Assembly (NCBI GenBank): GCA_050178915.1
Contig: JBFXFO010000029.1
Coordinates: 1 to 32,719 of the forward strand
Source of the DNA: JBFXAF01 sp050178915
GTDB lineage: Bacteria; Pseudomonadota; Alphaproteobacteria; Rhizobiales; Rhizobiaceae
Reading direction: 5' to 3'
DNA: 32,719 nt
Position numbers and translations under genes: made by a program. How positions within the stretch are numbered: the first letter of the stretch is position 1; each line of letters begins with the position of its first letter. Shown piece after piece: positions 6,954-15,370 of the stretch. The notes beneath the pieces are model-generated. The model saw nothing but the letters and a program-made list of their open reading frames with translations, was not told the origin of the DNA and did no database searches.

Positions 6954-7664
6954 CTAGGCTTCCGCCGCCACGTCCAGCGCCAGCACGGCCATGTCGTGCA
7001 CCTTCGTCTGCCGGTCGAGCGGCGACATCTCCTCATGCGTGATCAGGCAGTCGCTCATCGTGCAGACGGTGAGCGCGCGCACGCCGAAGCGCGCGGCCAG
7101 CATGTAGAGAACGGCCGATTCCATATCGACGCCCAGCACGCCGTGCGCGGGCAGGGCGCCATAACCGGCCAGTCCGTCTGCATGGTAGAAGATGTCATCG
7201 GCGACCATGTTGCCGACATGCAGGCGCATGCCGGCGGCTTCCGCCTTGTCCACCATCGAACGCAGCAGGCCGTAGTCGGCGATTGCCGCGAAATTGTAGC
7301 TGCCGAAAGCATCGCGCACGATGGTCGAGTTGGTGCAGGCGCCGAGCGCCAGCACGAGGTCGCCGACCTTCACCTTGGCGTTCAGGCCGCCGCAGGTGCC
7401 GACGCGGATGAGGTTCTTCACGCCGTAGGTGTTGATCAGTTCGTGCAGGTAGATGGCCGCCGAGGGCTGGCCCATGCCGGTCGCCTGCACCGAGACTCGC
7501 GCGCCCTTGTAGGTGCCGGTGAAGCCGAGGCAATTGCGGATGCCATTCACCTGCTTCGCGTCAGCAAGGAAGGTTTCGGCGATCCATTTGGCGCGCAGCG
7601 GGTCACCCGGCAGCAGAACGGTCTCGGCATAGTCGCCGGCGGCGGCCTGGTTGTGCGGTGTCAT
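6954..7664 (-). CDS. deoD: Purine-nucleoside phosphorylase, DeoD type
   Basis: A 236-residue enzyme that splits purine (deoxy)nucleosides with phosphate into base and (deoxy)ribose 1-phosphate for salvage. Visible motifs: LLPGDPLRAKWIAETF (phosphate-binding loop), GFTGTYKG, GMGQPSAAIY, RVGTCGGL, GVDMESAVLY (ribose-binding Glu) and TMSDCLITHEE with the catalytic Asp. This is the hexameric DeoD type, not the trimeric human type. The start at 7664 has AGGGAA upstream; the longer frame has no support. It is the third gene of a minus-strand run with the methyltransferase-like gene 37 bases upstream. Confidence 0.93.
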   Translation of the reverse strand: MTPHNQAAAGDYAETVLLPGDPLRAKWIAETFLADAKQVNGIRNCLGFTGTYKGARVSVQATGMGQPSAAIYLHELINTYGVKNLIRVGTCGGLNAKVKVGDLVLALGACTNSTIVRDAFGSYNFAAIADYGLLRSMVDKAEAAGMRLHVGNMVADDIFYHADGLAGYGALPAHGVLGVDMESAVLYMLAARFGVRALTVCTMSDCLITHEEMSPLDRQTKVHDMAVLALDVAAEA

Positions 7665-7701
7665 CGAGGCATTTCCCTGCGGTTCCGGGCGACGCGGCTG
7701 A

Positions 7702-8163
7702 TCAGATCCAGCGGCGCACGCGCTTTGCGTAGTCCCGGTAACGCTTCCCGAAACGCGCCTCAAGCTGCTTTTCCTCAGGCTTTACCGCAAGCAATTGGAC
7801 CAGCAGCGTGGCCAGCAGTGCCGCCAGCAGAAACCAGAGATTGCCGTCGACAAGGCCGCCGGCGACCAGCAGCAGCGCGTTGGCGAGATACATCGGGTTG
7901 CGCGTGATCGCGAAGGCGCCGGTGGTCACCAGCTGGTCGGCGGCCTTGCCCTTGAGGAGATCGGCGCCCGCGCGCGCCATGCCGCGCAATGCCGACACGT
8001 GGATGGCGATGACCGCGACGATGACGAGGAGGCCGGCAGCGAACAGGATGTCGGCCAGCGGCGGGCCTATCCATGGCAGCGGCACAAACACGCCGAGCAG
8101 GATGCTCGCTGCGATGCCGGCGAGGTAGATCAGCACGGGCAGAAGCGCAGCTAAACCGATCAT
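7702..8163 (-). CDS. Isoprenylcysteine carboxyl methyltransferase (ICMT)-like membrane protein
   Basis: A 153-residue membrane protein with four hydrophobic segments. The C-terminal half carries the ICMT/PEMT-type signature: TTGAFAITRNPMYLAN, then KPEEKQLEARFGKRYRDYAK, which in this family binds S-adenosylmethionine and positions the substrate at the membrane. Bacteria have no prenylated Ras-type proteins, so the methyl acceptor is unknown (a lipid or small hydrophobic thiol is possible). Its ATG overlaps the stop of the DUF1624 gene by four bases (ATGA), showing translational coupling. Confidence 0.82.
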   Translation of the reverse strand: MIGLAALLPVLIYLAGIAASILLGVFVPLPWIGPPLADILFAAGLLVIVAVIAIHVSALRGMARAGADLLKGKAADQLVTTGAFAITRNPMYLANALLLVAGGLVDGNLWFLLAALLATLLVQLLAVKPEEKQLEARFGKRYRDYAKRVRRWI

Positions 8164-9146
8164 GGCGTTCCTTCTCCCTCCGTCAGCGGCACCTCGCTCT
8201 CGGCGCTGCAGAGCGAGATCATTTCCGGCAGCCGCGCCGCGATGGTCTCGCGCCGGCCGGAGATGAGGTCCTCACCCAGCCCTGCGGCCGAGAACTTGTC
8301 CACCAGGCAGCCACAATAGCGCTCGCAAAACGGCGTGTCGCGCACCGCCGAGCACTCCCGCTCGCAGGAATTCAGGAAATCGGCCGTGGTGAAGACCGGC
8401 GGGAAGAGCAGCGAAAACAGCCACAGCGCGGCGATCATCGCCGGCTGGTGGATGAGGTAGTAGGCGAGGCTGTGCCTGCCGACGAAGCGCAAAGGCCGCG
8501 ACCATCCGCCAAGGCTGAGCCCGGCGAGGTGGTTCGTTACGCCGGTCCAGACCGCGATCTTTGCAACACCCATTCCGGCAAGAACGGCGCCGAACCACGG
8601 GAACACCGGCACATAGTCGTTCGAGCGAGGGTCGAAAGTCGCAAGTCCGACCCATGCGAGCATCCGGTGGTCGAAGGCCTCGGAGCGCAGGAAGAACGGC
8701 GCCGCGATGACCCCCGCTGCAACCAGAAGCGTCAGCAATGCCGGCACGCGCAGGAACAGCAGACCTGCCAGGCTGGCGAAGGCGATCTGGTGCAGGATGC
8801 CGAAGAAGATCCAGTTGCTCGGGAAGGCAAACCAGGTGAGCAGCGAGATTGCCGCCGCCGCGCCCACCACCATCGCCAGCCGCCGCCAGTAGCCGGGCCA
8901 GCGGATGCCGTTGCCATGAGCGAGCACAAGGCTGACGCCGACGAGGAACAGGAAGCTCGACGCGATGCAGCGCGCAAAAAGTTTCCAGCCGAACTCGGCC
9001 GTCAGCCCCTGATGCACGTAGCCGAAGAATTCGAGGTCCCAGGTGAAGTGGTAGACCGTCATCGCCATGAGCGCGATGCCGCGCGCTAGGTCGACGGCTT
9101 CGATGCGGCGCGAAACGGCTTGCGTCGGTTGGCTCGGGGATTCCAT
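8160..9146 (-). CDS. DUF1624 / heparan-alpha-glucosaminide acetyltransferase-like membrane protein with Cys-rich tail
   Basis: A 328-residue protein. Residues about 15-265 form a bundle of roughly eight membrane helices, starting with the family signature RRIEAVDLARGIALMAMTVY and ending with RHSLAYYLIHQP, as in the DUF1624/HGSNAT group of membrane acyltransferases (acetyl-CoA outside-in acetylation is known for HGSNAT). The C-terminal 70 residues are hydrophilic and hold a cysteine cluster of the pattern C-x3-C-x8-C-x3-C-x-C plus one later Cys. ATG 9146 was chosen; an ATG at 9173 is possible. It is first in a run with the ICMT-like gene and deoD, and is divergent from the aldo/keto reductase by 63 bases. 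Confidence 0.82.
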   Translation of the reverse strand: MESPSQPTQAVSRRIEAVDLARGIALMAMTVYHFTWDLEFFGYVHQGLTAEFGWKLFARCIASSFLFLVGVSLVLAHGNGIRWPGYWRRLAMVVGAAAAISLLTWFAFPSNWIFFGILHQIAFASLAGLLFLRVPALLTLLVAAGVIAAPFFLRSEAFDHRMLAWVGLATFDPRSNDYVPVFPWFGAVLAGMGVAKIAVWTGVTNHLAGLSLGGWSRPLRFVGRHSLAYYLIHQPAMIAALWLFSLLFPPVFTTADFLNSCERECSAVRDTPFCERYCGCLVDKFSAAGLGEDLISGRRETIAARLPEMISLCSAESEVPLTEGEGTP

Positions 9147-9209
9147 TCTGCGGTTGTGGCAGGCCGGCACCATGCTCGGCAAGCGCTTCGCTCGAAGGGA
9201 GCTGGTTGC

Positions 9210-10046
9210 ATGCATGTGGTTGAAGCAAATGGCGCGCGCATCCCAGCGCTCGGGCTTGGCACCTGGACGCTGCGCGACGAGCGCTGTTCCGAACTGGTCG
9301 AGGCGGCGCTGGCGCTGGGCTACCGCCACCTCGATACCGCCAGGATGTACGACAACGAGACGGCTGTCGGCGCGGGCCTGCGCGCCGCGAAAGTGCCGCG
9401 CCGCGAAGTGTTCGTGACGACAAAGGTCTGGCACAGCGATCTCGCCCCGGCCGACCTCGAACGCTCGGCGGAAGCCAGCCTGAAGCGGCTCGACATCGAC
9501 GCAATCGACCTCCTGCTCATCCACTGGCCGAACCCGCGCATTCCGCTGGAGGGCACGATCAAGGCGCTGAACAAGGTGCGCGAACGCGGCATCACCCGCC
9601 ACATCGGCATCTCCAATTTCCCGGTCGCCATGATCGAGCAGGCGGTCGCGTTCTCCGAAGCGCCGCTCGTGTGCAACCAGGTCGAGTACCACCCCTATTT
9701 GCCGCAGGACAAAGTGCTGGCCGCCTGCCGCGCCGCCGGCATGGCGATGGTGTCGTACTGTCCGCTCTATCGCGACGGCGGCTTGCTGGACGAGCCGGCC
9801 GTCGTCGCCGCCGCCGGGGCTCACGGCAAGACACCCGGTCAGGTGGTGCTGCGCTGGCACGTGCAGCAGCAGGGAGTGGTCGCCATCCCGCGCACGACGA
9901 AGAAGGAGCGTCTGGCCGAGAACTTCGGCATCTTCGACTTCGCGCTCAGCGATGCCGAGATGGCAGCGATCTCGGCGCTGGCGAAGGCAAACTCGCGCAT
10001 CGTCGACTACGACTTCTCGCCGCTGCCCGGTTGGGACAAGGCCTAG
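9210..10046 (+). CDS. Aldo/keto reductase (2,5-diketo-gluconate reductase type)
   Basis: A 278-residue NADPH-dependent reductase of aldehydes and ketones with a TIM-barrel fold. The catalytic tetrad is complete: Asp42 and Tyr47 in HLDTARMYDNE, Lys72 in TTKVW, His105 in LLLIHWP. The cofactor end shows IPRTTKKERLAEN. The start ATG 9210 follows AAGGGAG at a good distance. Its true substrate is unknown; DkgA/DkgB-type members reduce methylglyoxal and related carbonyls. It stands alone on the plus strand before an MFS gene that begins 141 bases later. Confidence 0.92.
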   Translation: MHVVEANGARIPALGLGTWTLRDERCSELVEAALALGYRHLDTARMYDNETAVGAGLRAAKVPRREVFVTTKVWHSDLAPADLERSAEASLKRLDIDAIDLLLIHWPNPRIPLEGTIKALNKVRERGITRHIGISNFPVAMIEQAVAFSEAPLVCNQVEYHPYLPQDKVLAACRAAGMAMVSYCPLYRDGGLLDEPAVVAAAGAHGKTPGQVVLRWHVQQQGVVAIPRTTKKERLAENFGIFDFALSDAEMAAISALAKANSRIVDYDFSPLPGWDKA

Positions 10047-10187
10047 ACGAGCCCGCATCATCCTTGTGCCACCGCCGGCCAAGCCATTGGCCAGCCATGC
10101 TTTGCGCCCTGCCGGGGTCGCATTCCTGCTATCCCGCAAGCGCCGTGATGCCCAGCATCCAGACCGGCTGCGGCGCATGGGAACGAG

Positions 10188-11387
10188 ATGGTCACGCAGG
10201 TCCGGCATCCGATCTGGCTTCCGGCGGTAAGGCCGCCCGGCGCGCGCACCTTCGCCTCGCTCTTCGCGATCGAGTCCTTCGCCCGCGCTTCGGTTGCCAG
10301 CGTCGTGCCCCTGCAGGCATACGATCTGCTCAAGGACGAGCAGCAGGTCTCGATCCTCTACACGCTGGTGTCGTGCTCAGGCCTGCTGCTGACACTGTCC
10401 GTGCCGCTGTTCATTCACCGCTTTGCGCGCCGCCGCGTCTACACGGCTGGCGCGCTGCTGCTTCTCTGCGGCGCTGTCCTCTTTGCCAGCGGCACGATGG
10501 TCGGGCAGGTGGCGGGCATGCTCTGCCGCATCGCCGGCGCCTCGGCGCTGTCGATCACGCTGAACCTGTACATCATGGACCACATCCGCAAGACCGAGTT
10601 CGTCAACGCGGAATCGCTGCGGCTGGCCTGGTCGACGCTGGGCTGGACGGCGGGCCCGGCGCTTGGCGTATGGCTCTACGCCGAGTTCGGCTTGTGGGCC
10701 GCACACAGCCTGTCCGCCGCCTTTGCGCTCATCCTGCTGGCGCTGTTCTGGTACTACAGGCTGACCGACAACCAGCAGATCAAGCCGGGCAGGCTGAGGC
10801 CGGCGAACCCGCTCGCCAACATCGGCCGCTTCGCGCGCCAGCCGCGGCTGCGTCTCGCCTGGCTGATTGCCTTCGGCCGCTCCTGCTTCTGGACCACCTT
10901 CTTCGTCTATGGGCCGATCCTGATGGTGGTGACGGGGCAGGGCGAGCTGGCCGGCGGCCTGCTCGTCTCCGCCGGCAACGCGCTGCTCTTTACTGCTCTC
11001 TTCTGGGGCTGGGTGGCGAAACGCTGGGGCGTGCGCACGACGATGGGACTTTCGTTCGTCGCCATGGCGGCGCTGCTGGCGGCGGCAGGCTTGGCAGGCG
11101 AGGACTACCCGCTCGTCGCGGCCGGCATCCTGCTCGCCTGCACCTTCTTCACCATCTCGCTCGACGCCCTCGGCTCCACCGCCTACATGCGCGCCGTCCG
11201 GTCCTACGAGCGGCCGCAGATGACCGCCGTCTACCGCACCTATCTCGACCTTTCCGACCTGTTGCCGCCGCTGGTCTACTCGATCGTGCTGGCCTTCTTC
11301 GGCCTCGGCGCGGTGTTCGTGACGCTCGGCATCTTCATGCTGGTCTGCGGTGCGATCACCCTGCGCTACCTGCCCCGCTCGATGTAG
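10188..11387 (+). CDS. MFS transporter
   Basis: A 399-residue inner-membrane protein with about twelve hydrophobic helices in two halves, the middle loop being a basic segment near residues 190-220 (RLTDNQQIKPGRLRPAN). Its overall layout is that of the major facilitator superfamily, probably a proton-driven exporter; the substrate cannot be inferred. The ATG at 10188 follows GGGAACGAG. The 3' end overlaps the convergent YARHG gene by 32 bases, which is unusual and means the last codons of both are read from the same DNA. Confidence 0.88.
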   Translation: MVTQVRHPIWLPAVRPPGARTFASLFAIESFARASVASVVPLQAYDLLKDEQQVSILYTLVSCSGLLLTLSVPLFIHRFARRRVYTAGALLLLCGAVLFASGTMVGQVAGMLCRIAGASALSITLNLYIMDHIRKTEFVNAESLRLAWSTLGWTAGPALGVWLYAEFGLWAAHSLSAAFALILLALFWYYRLTDNQQIKPGRLRPANPLANIGRFARQPRLRLAWLIAFGRSCFWTTFFVYGPILMVVTGQGELAGGLLVSAGNALLFTALFWGWVAKRWGVRTTMGLSFVAMAALLAAAGLAGEDYPLVAAGILLACTFFTISLDALGSTAYMRAVRSYERPQMTAVYRTYLDLSDLLPPLVYSIVLAFFGLGAVFVTLGIFMLVCGAITLRYLPRSM

Positions 11388-11745
11388 CCTTCGGCTTCTT
11401 GCAGCTCTTTTCCTTCTCGACCTTCACGATGCGGCTGATGTTGGTCGACTCGTTGCCGTTGAACTTGATCTTCGAGGCGTCCTTCACCGTACAGTCGTCA
11501 TTGTTGTACATCTCGGCGAGGTCGGGATCCTTGAAGCAGTAGTCATGGCGATCGTAGATCGAATTGCGGATGTGGCGCAGTCCTTCGCAAGGCTGCTGCC
11601 GCAGCTGCTTCAGCGAGAACTTCTCCTTCCACGGGCAGCCGGTGTTGCCGAGCCCCTCGAAGCACCACTCCGCCGCCGTTGCCGGCGCGACATGGAAGCC
11701 GGCGCCGATGGCCAGCAAGGCCGAAGCGAAAATCATCCTGCGCAT
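11356..11745 (-). CDS. Secreted YARHG-domain-like protein
   Basis: A 129-residue exported protein. A signal peptide (about 1-25, MRRMIFASALLAIGAG then a VAPATAA cut region) precedes a small domain with six cysteines, all in the mature part, which suggests disulfides. The core LRHIRNSIYDRHDYCFKD matches the YARHG domain pattern (RNxIYARHGYxFKDP), seen in secreted proteins of unknown role, often cell-wall associated. The tail is lysine-rich. GGAGAG precedes the ATG at 11745. It follows the Rieske gene by 62 bases on the same strand. Confidence 0.75.
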   Translation of the reverse strand: MRRMIFASALLAIGAGFHVAPATAAEWCFEGLGNTGCPWKEKFSLKQLRQQPCEGLRHIRNSIYDRHDYCFKDPDLAEMYNNDDCTVKDASKIKFNGNESTNISRIVKVEKEKSCKKPKATSSGAGSAG

Positions 11746-11807
11746 GCTCTCTCTCCGCGTTGCCGCTGGTCTGATCGCCAAGACTTCGCCGCGCGTTGCG
11801 GCGAAAA

Positions 11808-12980
11808 TCAGTTCGTCCGCGCGTGTTGCGCCTGCACCCATTGGTGGAAGCGGCGCAGCTCATATTCCTCCGGCATGAGCACGCCGGCCTTGTGAGGCCT
11901 GGCGCTGATTCCGCGCTGGTTGAGTTCGCAGACGTCCGCGTCCTCGCCCAGTACCTCCAGCGCGAAATCGTAGATCTTCTGCAACTCCGCCGGGTCGCGC
12001 TCGAGCGTTTCGGGCAGGAACAGCCATTCCGCCACGAGCTCGGTCTGCGCCGGTCCGAACGGCAGCAGACGCACCGTGCGCACATAGTCGGCATGTCCGA
12101 CCACGAACATCGATGGCAGGTGGGCGGCGTAGCTCTGCCCGGCCGCACGTTCCTTCTCGCTCAGATCGGGGAAAGGCACGGCGTGGATGGCGCCGTCGGC
12201 CGACCAGCTTTCCGCACCGTTGCGCAGCGTGCCGGCATATTGCGGCGAGGCGTCGTCGGCGTGGCTCGCCCAGTCCGGATCGTCGTGGCGCGCCATCAGC
12301 CCGCGCCCGTAAATCGGCACCAGCGCGGACAGGTGCTTGTGCACGCCGGGACAGTGCAGGCACTCATTGAAGTTCTCCCAGAAGATCTTCCAGTTGCAGT
12401 TCATCAGCTTGCGGAACGAATGCCCGGTGACCAGGCCCTCCAGCGGCCAGTTGCCGAGGTCGACCGAGCCGGCGTCGAACGTCTCGCGCACGCTCGCCTT
12501 GGGCGCGGGATCGAGATTGATGAAGACGAAGCCGCGCCATTCCTCCAGCGCCACGCGGTAGAGCGGATGATCGTCTTTGTCGAAGCCGGCTGGCAGCACC
12601 TTCGACGGCACCCGCACGAGGTCGCCGCGCAGCGAGTACGACCAGGCGTGGTAGGGACAGGTGATCAGCCGCGCTTTCAGCCGGCCCTGTTCCTCGCGGC
12701 AGAGTGCGGAGCCGCGATGGCGACAGGTGTTGTGGAACGCCTGCAGCACACCGTTCTCATCGCGGACGAGCAGCACCTCCTGTCCGCCGACGCGGAAGGT
12801 GCGGAAGTCGAGCGGCTTCGGCATGTCGGCCGAGCGGCACACCATCAGCCAGTTGCGGAACCAGATCGTGTCGAGATCGCGCTGGAAGGCTTCCGCAGTG
12901 AAATAGTCGGTGGCGGGCAGCGACTCCGTCGCCTCGCGCAGTCCGGTGTAGGGGTCCGAGGGCGAAAGGTGCAGCGACAT
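11808..12980 (-). CDS. Rieske [2Fe-2S] aromatic-ring-hydroxylating-type oxygenase alpha subunit (GbcA/Stc2-like)
   Basis: A 390-residue oxygenase subunit. The Rieske centre is complete: C86-x-H88 and C108-x2-H111. The mononuclear iron site is in NFNECLHCPGVH, with His209 and His214; a C-terminal EDADVCELNQRG segment supplies the acidic ligand region. It resembles the demethylase branch that includes glycine betaine monooxygenase GbcA and stachydrine demethylase Stc2, which remove N-methyl groups of quaternary amines. No reductase gene (GbcB type) lies beside it, so the electron partner must be elsewhere. The divergent neighbour is an OmpA-type lipoprotein. Confidence 0.88.
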   Translation of the reverse strand: MSLHLSPSDPYTGLREATESLPATDYFTAEAFQRDLDTIWFRNWLMVCRSADMPKPLDFRTFRVGGQEVLLVRDENGVLQAFHNTCRHRGSALCREEQGRLKARLITCPYHAWSYSLRGDLVRVPSKVLPAGFDKDDHPLYRVALEEWRGFVFINLDPAPKASVRETFDAGSVDLGNWPLEGLVTGHSFRKLMNCNWKIFWENFNECLHCPGVHKHLSALVPIYGRGLMARHDDPDWASHADDASPQYAGTLRNGAESWSADGAIHAVPFPDLSEKERAAGQSYAAHLPSMFVVGHADYVRTVRLLPFGPAQTELVAEWLFLPETLERDPAELQKIYDFALEVLGEDADVCELNQRGISARPHKAGVLMPEEYELRRFHQWVQAQHARTN

Positions 12981-13282
12981 GGGTTCATTCCTGTGCCGCT
13001 GCCAGCCGACACCGGCGGAGGCCGCGCTGTCAATGGCTCACGCGAAGCCGCAGCCGCGGGGCACGAATGGCGGTGTCTCCGGCGATTGTGCGTGCAGAAC
13101 GAGATCGACGGCGACCGGCCTGTGGTCCGAGCGAACGCCGATCCTGACTTTAGGGTATCGCTCGCCTCTGTGTGTCGCGACCCGGGCCCTCCCGTTTTTC
13201 GCCCAATTCATGGTACAAGGGCGAAAATGAAGGGCTTTGCCGGGCGCTTTGGCGGCCGGATACCGGAGAGGGACGACAAGAC
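12981..13282. other. Intergenic region between divergent Rieske and OmpA-family genes
   Basis: About 300 bases without a supported gene. Both neighbouring promoters should lie here, but I could not fix a convincing -35/-10 pair for either. GTACAA near 13213 is a possible -10 for the OmpA gene, without a clear -35. No LexA box or strong hairpin was seen. Confidence 0.5.
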
Positions 13283-13930
13283 ATGAAGAAGATTACCTTG
13301 GCCGCGCTCGCGATGGCCATGCTGGCCAGCGCCTGCACAACGGATCCCTATTCGGGCGAGCCGAAGGTTTCCAACACGGCCACCGGTGCTGCGCTCGGCG
13401 CGCTGGCCGGCGCAGGTGTCGGCCTGCTGGCAGGCGGCGACGACCGCAAGAACGCACTGATCGGCGCCGGCATCGGCGCGCTGGCCGGTGGCGCCATCGG
13501 CCTCTACATGGATCAGCAGGAAGCCGAACTGCGCCGCCAACTCGAAGGTACGGGCGTTTCCGTCACCCGCGCAGGCGATCAGATCATCCTGAACATGCCG
13601 TCGAACATCACCTTCGCCACCGATCGTGACCAGGTGATCACGGCCTTCTACCCGACGCTGAACGCCGTCGCGATCGTGCTCAACCGCTTCCCAAAGACGA
13701 TCGTCGACGTTTACGGCCATACCGATTCCACCGGCGACGATACCTACAACTACAATCTGTCGCAGCGTCGCGCGCTGTCGGTGGCGAACTATCTCAACGC
13801 GCAGGGCGTCGATCAGCGCCGCTTCGCCGTCACCGGCTTCGGCGAGACCCGGCCGATTGCCAACAACAAGACCGAACTCGGCCGCGCGCAGAACCGCCGC
13901 GTCGAGATCCAGCTGACGCCGCTGTCGTAG
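13283..13930 (+). CDS. OmpA-family outer-membrane lipoprotein (YiaD-like)
   Basis: A 215-residue lipoprotein. The signal ends in the lipobox LASAC, with Cys18 to be acylated. A glycine-rich segment (about 30-75, two glycine-zipper stretches such as GAALGALAGAGVGLLAGG) precedes the C-terminal OmpA peptidoglycan-binding domain (about 100-215) with the motif VDVYGHTDSTGDDTYNYNLS followed by QRR, and GFGETRPIA and AQNRRVEI. It should anchor the outer membrane to the peptidoglycan. The start ATG 13283 follows GGAGAGGGA. The longer in-frame extension lacks a signal. Confidence 0.93.
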   Translation: MKKITLAALAMAMLASACTTDPYSGEPKVSNTATGAALGALAGAGVGLLAGGDDRKNALIGAGIGALAGGAIGLYMDQQEAELRRQLEGTGVSVTRAGDQIILNMPSNITFATDRDQVITAFYPTLNAVAIVLNRFPKTIVDVYGHTDSTGDDTYNYNLSQRRALSVANYLNAQGVDQRRFAVTGFGETRPIANNKTELGRAQNRRVEIQLTPLS

Positions 13931-13959
13931 GCACGTCGGCCGCTAAGCGAAGGTTCAAA

Positions 13960-14005
13960 GGCGCCTGTGGCGCCATCGCAATGCGCGCTGTGAGGCGCGC
14001 ATTGC
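13960..14005 (+). terminator. Double hairpin after the OmpA-family gene
   Basis: GGCGCC-TGT-GGCGCC (13960-13974) is followed directly by a perfect eleven-base stem, GCAATGCGCGC (13978-13988) with GCGCGCATTGC (13995-14005) and loop tgtgag. No T-run follows, so it is a weak intrinsic terminator at best; it could also protect the mRNA end. Confidence 0.5.
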
Positions 14006-14145
14006 CCGCTTCAGGGACCGGAACCCGTTCCCGTCGAAACAGATGAAGCGAAGCTGAACGGCGCTCTCAATGCCGGTTTATCCGCGCAGGCGCAGTCTCC
14101 TGATCACACCGACGTGATGCCGGTGCGGAGAGAGGGAGAAACATC

Positions 14146-14412
14146 ATGCGCCGTGCATTCAATGGTCTCATCATCGCTGTTGCCACCACCGCATCGCTGG
14201 CGAGCGTCACCGTGCAAGCCAATGCGATGACCGCGTCGCGCGAGCAGGTCGAGGCAGCCTGCCGGGCGCAGGGCGGAACGTCCTGGGGAACCGGTGCGTC
14301 CAGCGGTCAATATGGCTGCGTTTCGGACGGCGGCTGGATCGTCTGCAATCCGAACGGCACCTGCGAAGGCGGTCGTGCGAAGGCAATCATCCGCAACATG
14401 CCACGCAAGTGA
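14146..14412 (+). CDS. Small secreted protein of unknown function
   Basis: An 88-residue protein starting at ATG 14146 with a strong GAGAGAGGGAGA upstream. A signal peptide (about 1-26, cut near VQANA) leaves a short mature protein of about 60 residues with four cysteines, which could form disulfides. The middle reads CRAQGGTSWGTGASSGQYGC and then VSDGGWIVCNPNGTC. I do not recognise a named family. It converges on psuG: the two stops are 14 bases apart. Confidence 0.75.
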   Translation: MRRAFNGLIIAVATTASLASVTVQANAMTASREQVEAACRAQGGTSWGTGASSGQYGCVSDGGWIVCNPNGTCEGGRAKAIIRNMPRK

Positions 14413-14428
14413 AGCGTGCACCCACGCT
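14413..14428. terminator. Possible bidirectional terminator between the small secreted gene and psuG
   Basis: AGCGTG (14413-14418) and CACGCT (14423-14428) form a six-base stem with a four-base loop exactly between two convergent stops. No T-run is present on either side. Confidence 0.25.
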
Positions 14429-15344
14429 ACAGCGTGATGGCGATGCGCGCCGCGAGGCGCGCATTGTTCTCCACCAGCGCGATGTTGGTCTTCAGGCTTT
14501 CGCCTGATGTGAGCGTGAGGATTTCCCCGAGCAGGAAGGGCGTCACCGCCTTGCCGCTGATGCCGCGTTCGGTGGCCGTCTGCTGCGCCGCGGCGATGTA
14601 AGTCGCCATGCGCTCCGCCGGAATTTCGGATTCGGCCGGCACCGGATTGGCGACCAGCATTCCGCCGGCGATGCCCATCGCACGGCGCGTATTGAAGAAC
14701 GCGCCGATGCGTTCCGGCTGGTCAAGCCGCAACGGTGCCTTGAACGGCGACTGGCGCGACCAGAATGCCGGCATCGTGTCCGCGCCGTAAGCGACGACCG
14801 GCACGCCGCGCGTCTCCAGCACCTCCAGCGTCCGACCGATGTCGAGGATCGCCTTGGCGCCTGCCGACACGACGATCACCGGCGTGCGCGCCAACTCTTC
14901 GAGATCGGCGGAGACATCCATGCTGGTCTCGCCTCCCTGGTGCACGCCGCCGATGCCGCCCGTGGCGAAGACGTGGATGCCGGCCATCGCCGCAGCGATC
15001 ATCGTTGCCGCCACCGTGGTGCCGCCGCTGACGCCCTCGGAAAGCGCAAACGCCAGATCCGCGCGTGACAGCTTCATCGCGCCCGTCGAACGCGCCAGCG
15101 CCTCGCGTTCGGCATCGCTCAGGCCAATCTTCAGCCGCCCGTCGATGACCGCGATGGTCGCCGGCACGGCACCTTCCGCGCGGATGATCGCCTCGACATT
15201 CGCCGCCATCTGCGCGTTGTCCGGAAACGGCATGCCATGGGTGATGATGGTGCTTTCCAGCGCCACGGCCGGTTTGCCCTCGGCCAGTGCCGCGGCCACG
15301 GACGGTTCGAAATCGGTGAAGGCTCTGGCGCTTTCGGGGTGCAT
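14427..15344 (-). CDS. psuG: Pseudouridine-5'-phosphate glycosidase
   Basis: A 305-residue enzyme that breaks the C-C glycosidic bond of pseudouridine 5'-phosphate to uracil and ribose 5-phosphate. Family motifs with likely catalytic residues: Glu30 in VALESTIITHGMP, Lys91 in GAMKLSRADL, the metal-site acids in GGETSMDVSADL, and Lys164 in SAGAKAILDIG that forms the Schiff base. ATG 15344 with GAGGGA upstream was chosen. A second ATG at 15374 overlaps the psuK stop by four bases (ATGA) and would extend the protein by ten residues; it cannot be ruled out. It lies directly after psuK. Confidence 0.93.
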   Translation of the reverse strand: MHPESARAFTDFEPSVAAALAEGKPAVALESTIITHGMPFPDNAQMAANVEAIIRAEGAVPATIAVIDGRLKIGLSDAEREALARSTGAMKLSRADLAFALSEGVSGGTTVAATMIAAAMAGIHVFATGGIGGVHQGGETSMDVSADLEELARTPVIVVSAGAKAILDIGRTLEVLETRGVPVVAYGADTMPAFWSRQSPFKAPLRLDQPERIGAFFNTRRAMGIAGGMLVANPVPAESEIPAERMATYIAAAQQTATERGISGKAVTPFLLGEILTLTSGESLKTNIALVENNARLAARIAITL

Positions 15345-15370
15345 GGGTGACTTCCCTCGTTCTGGCAGGC

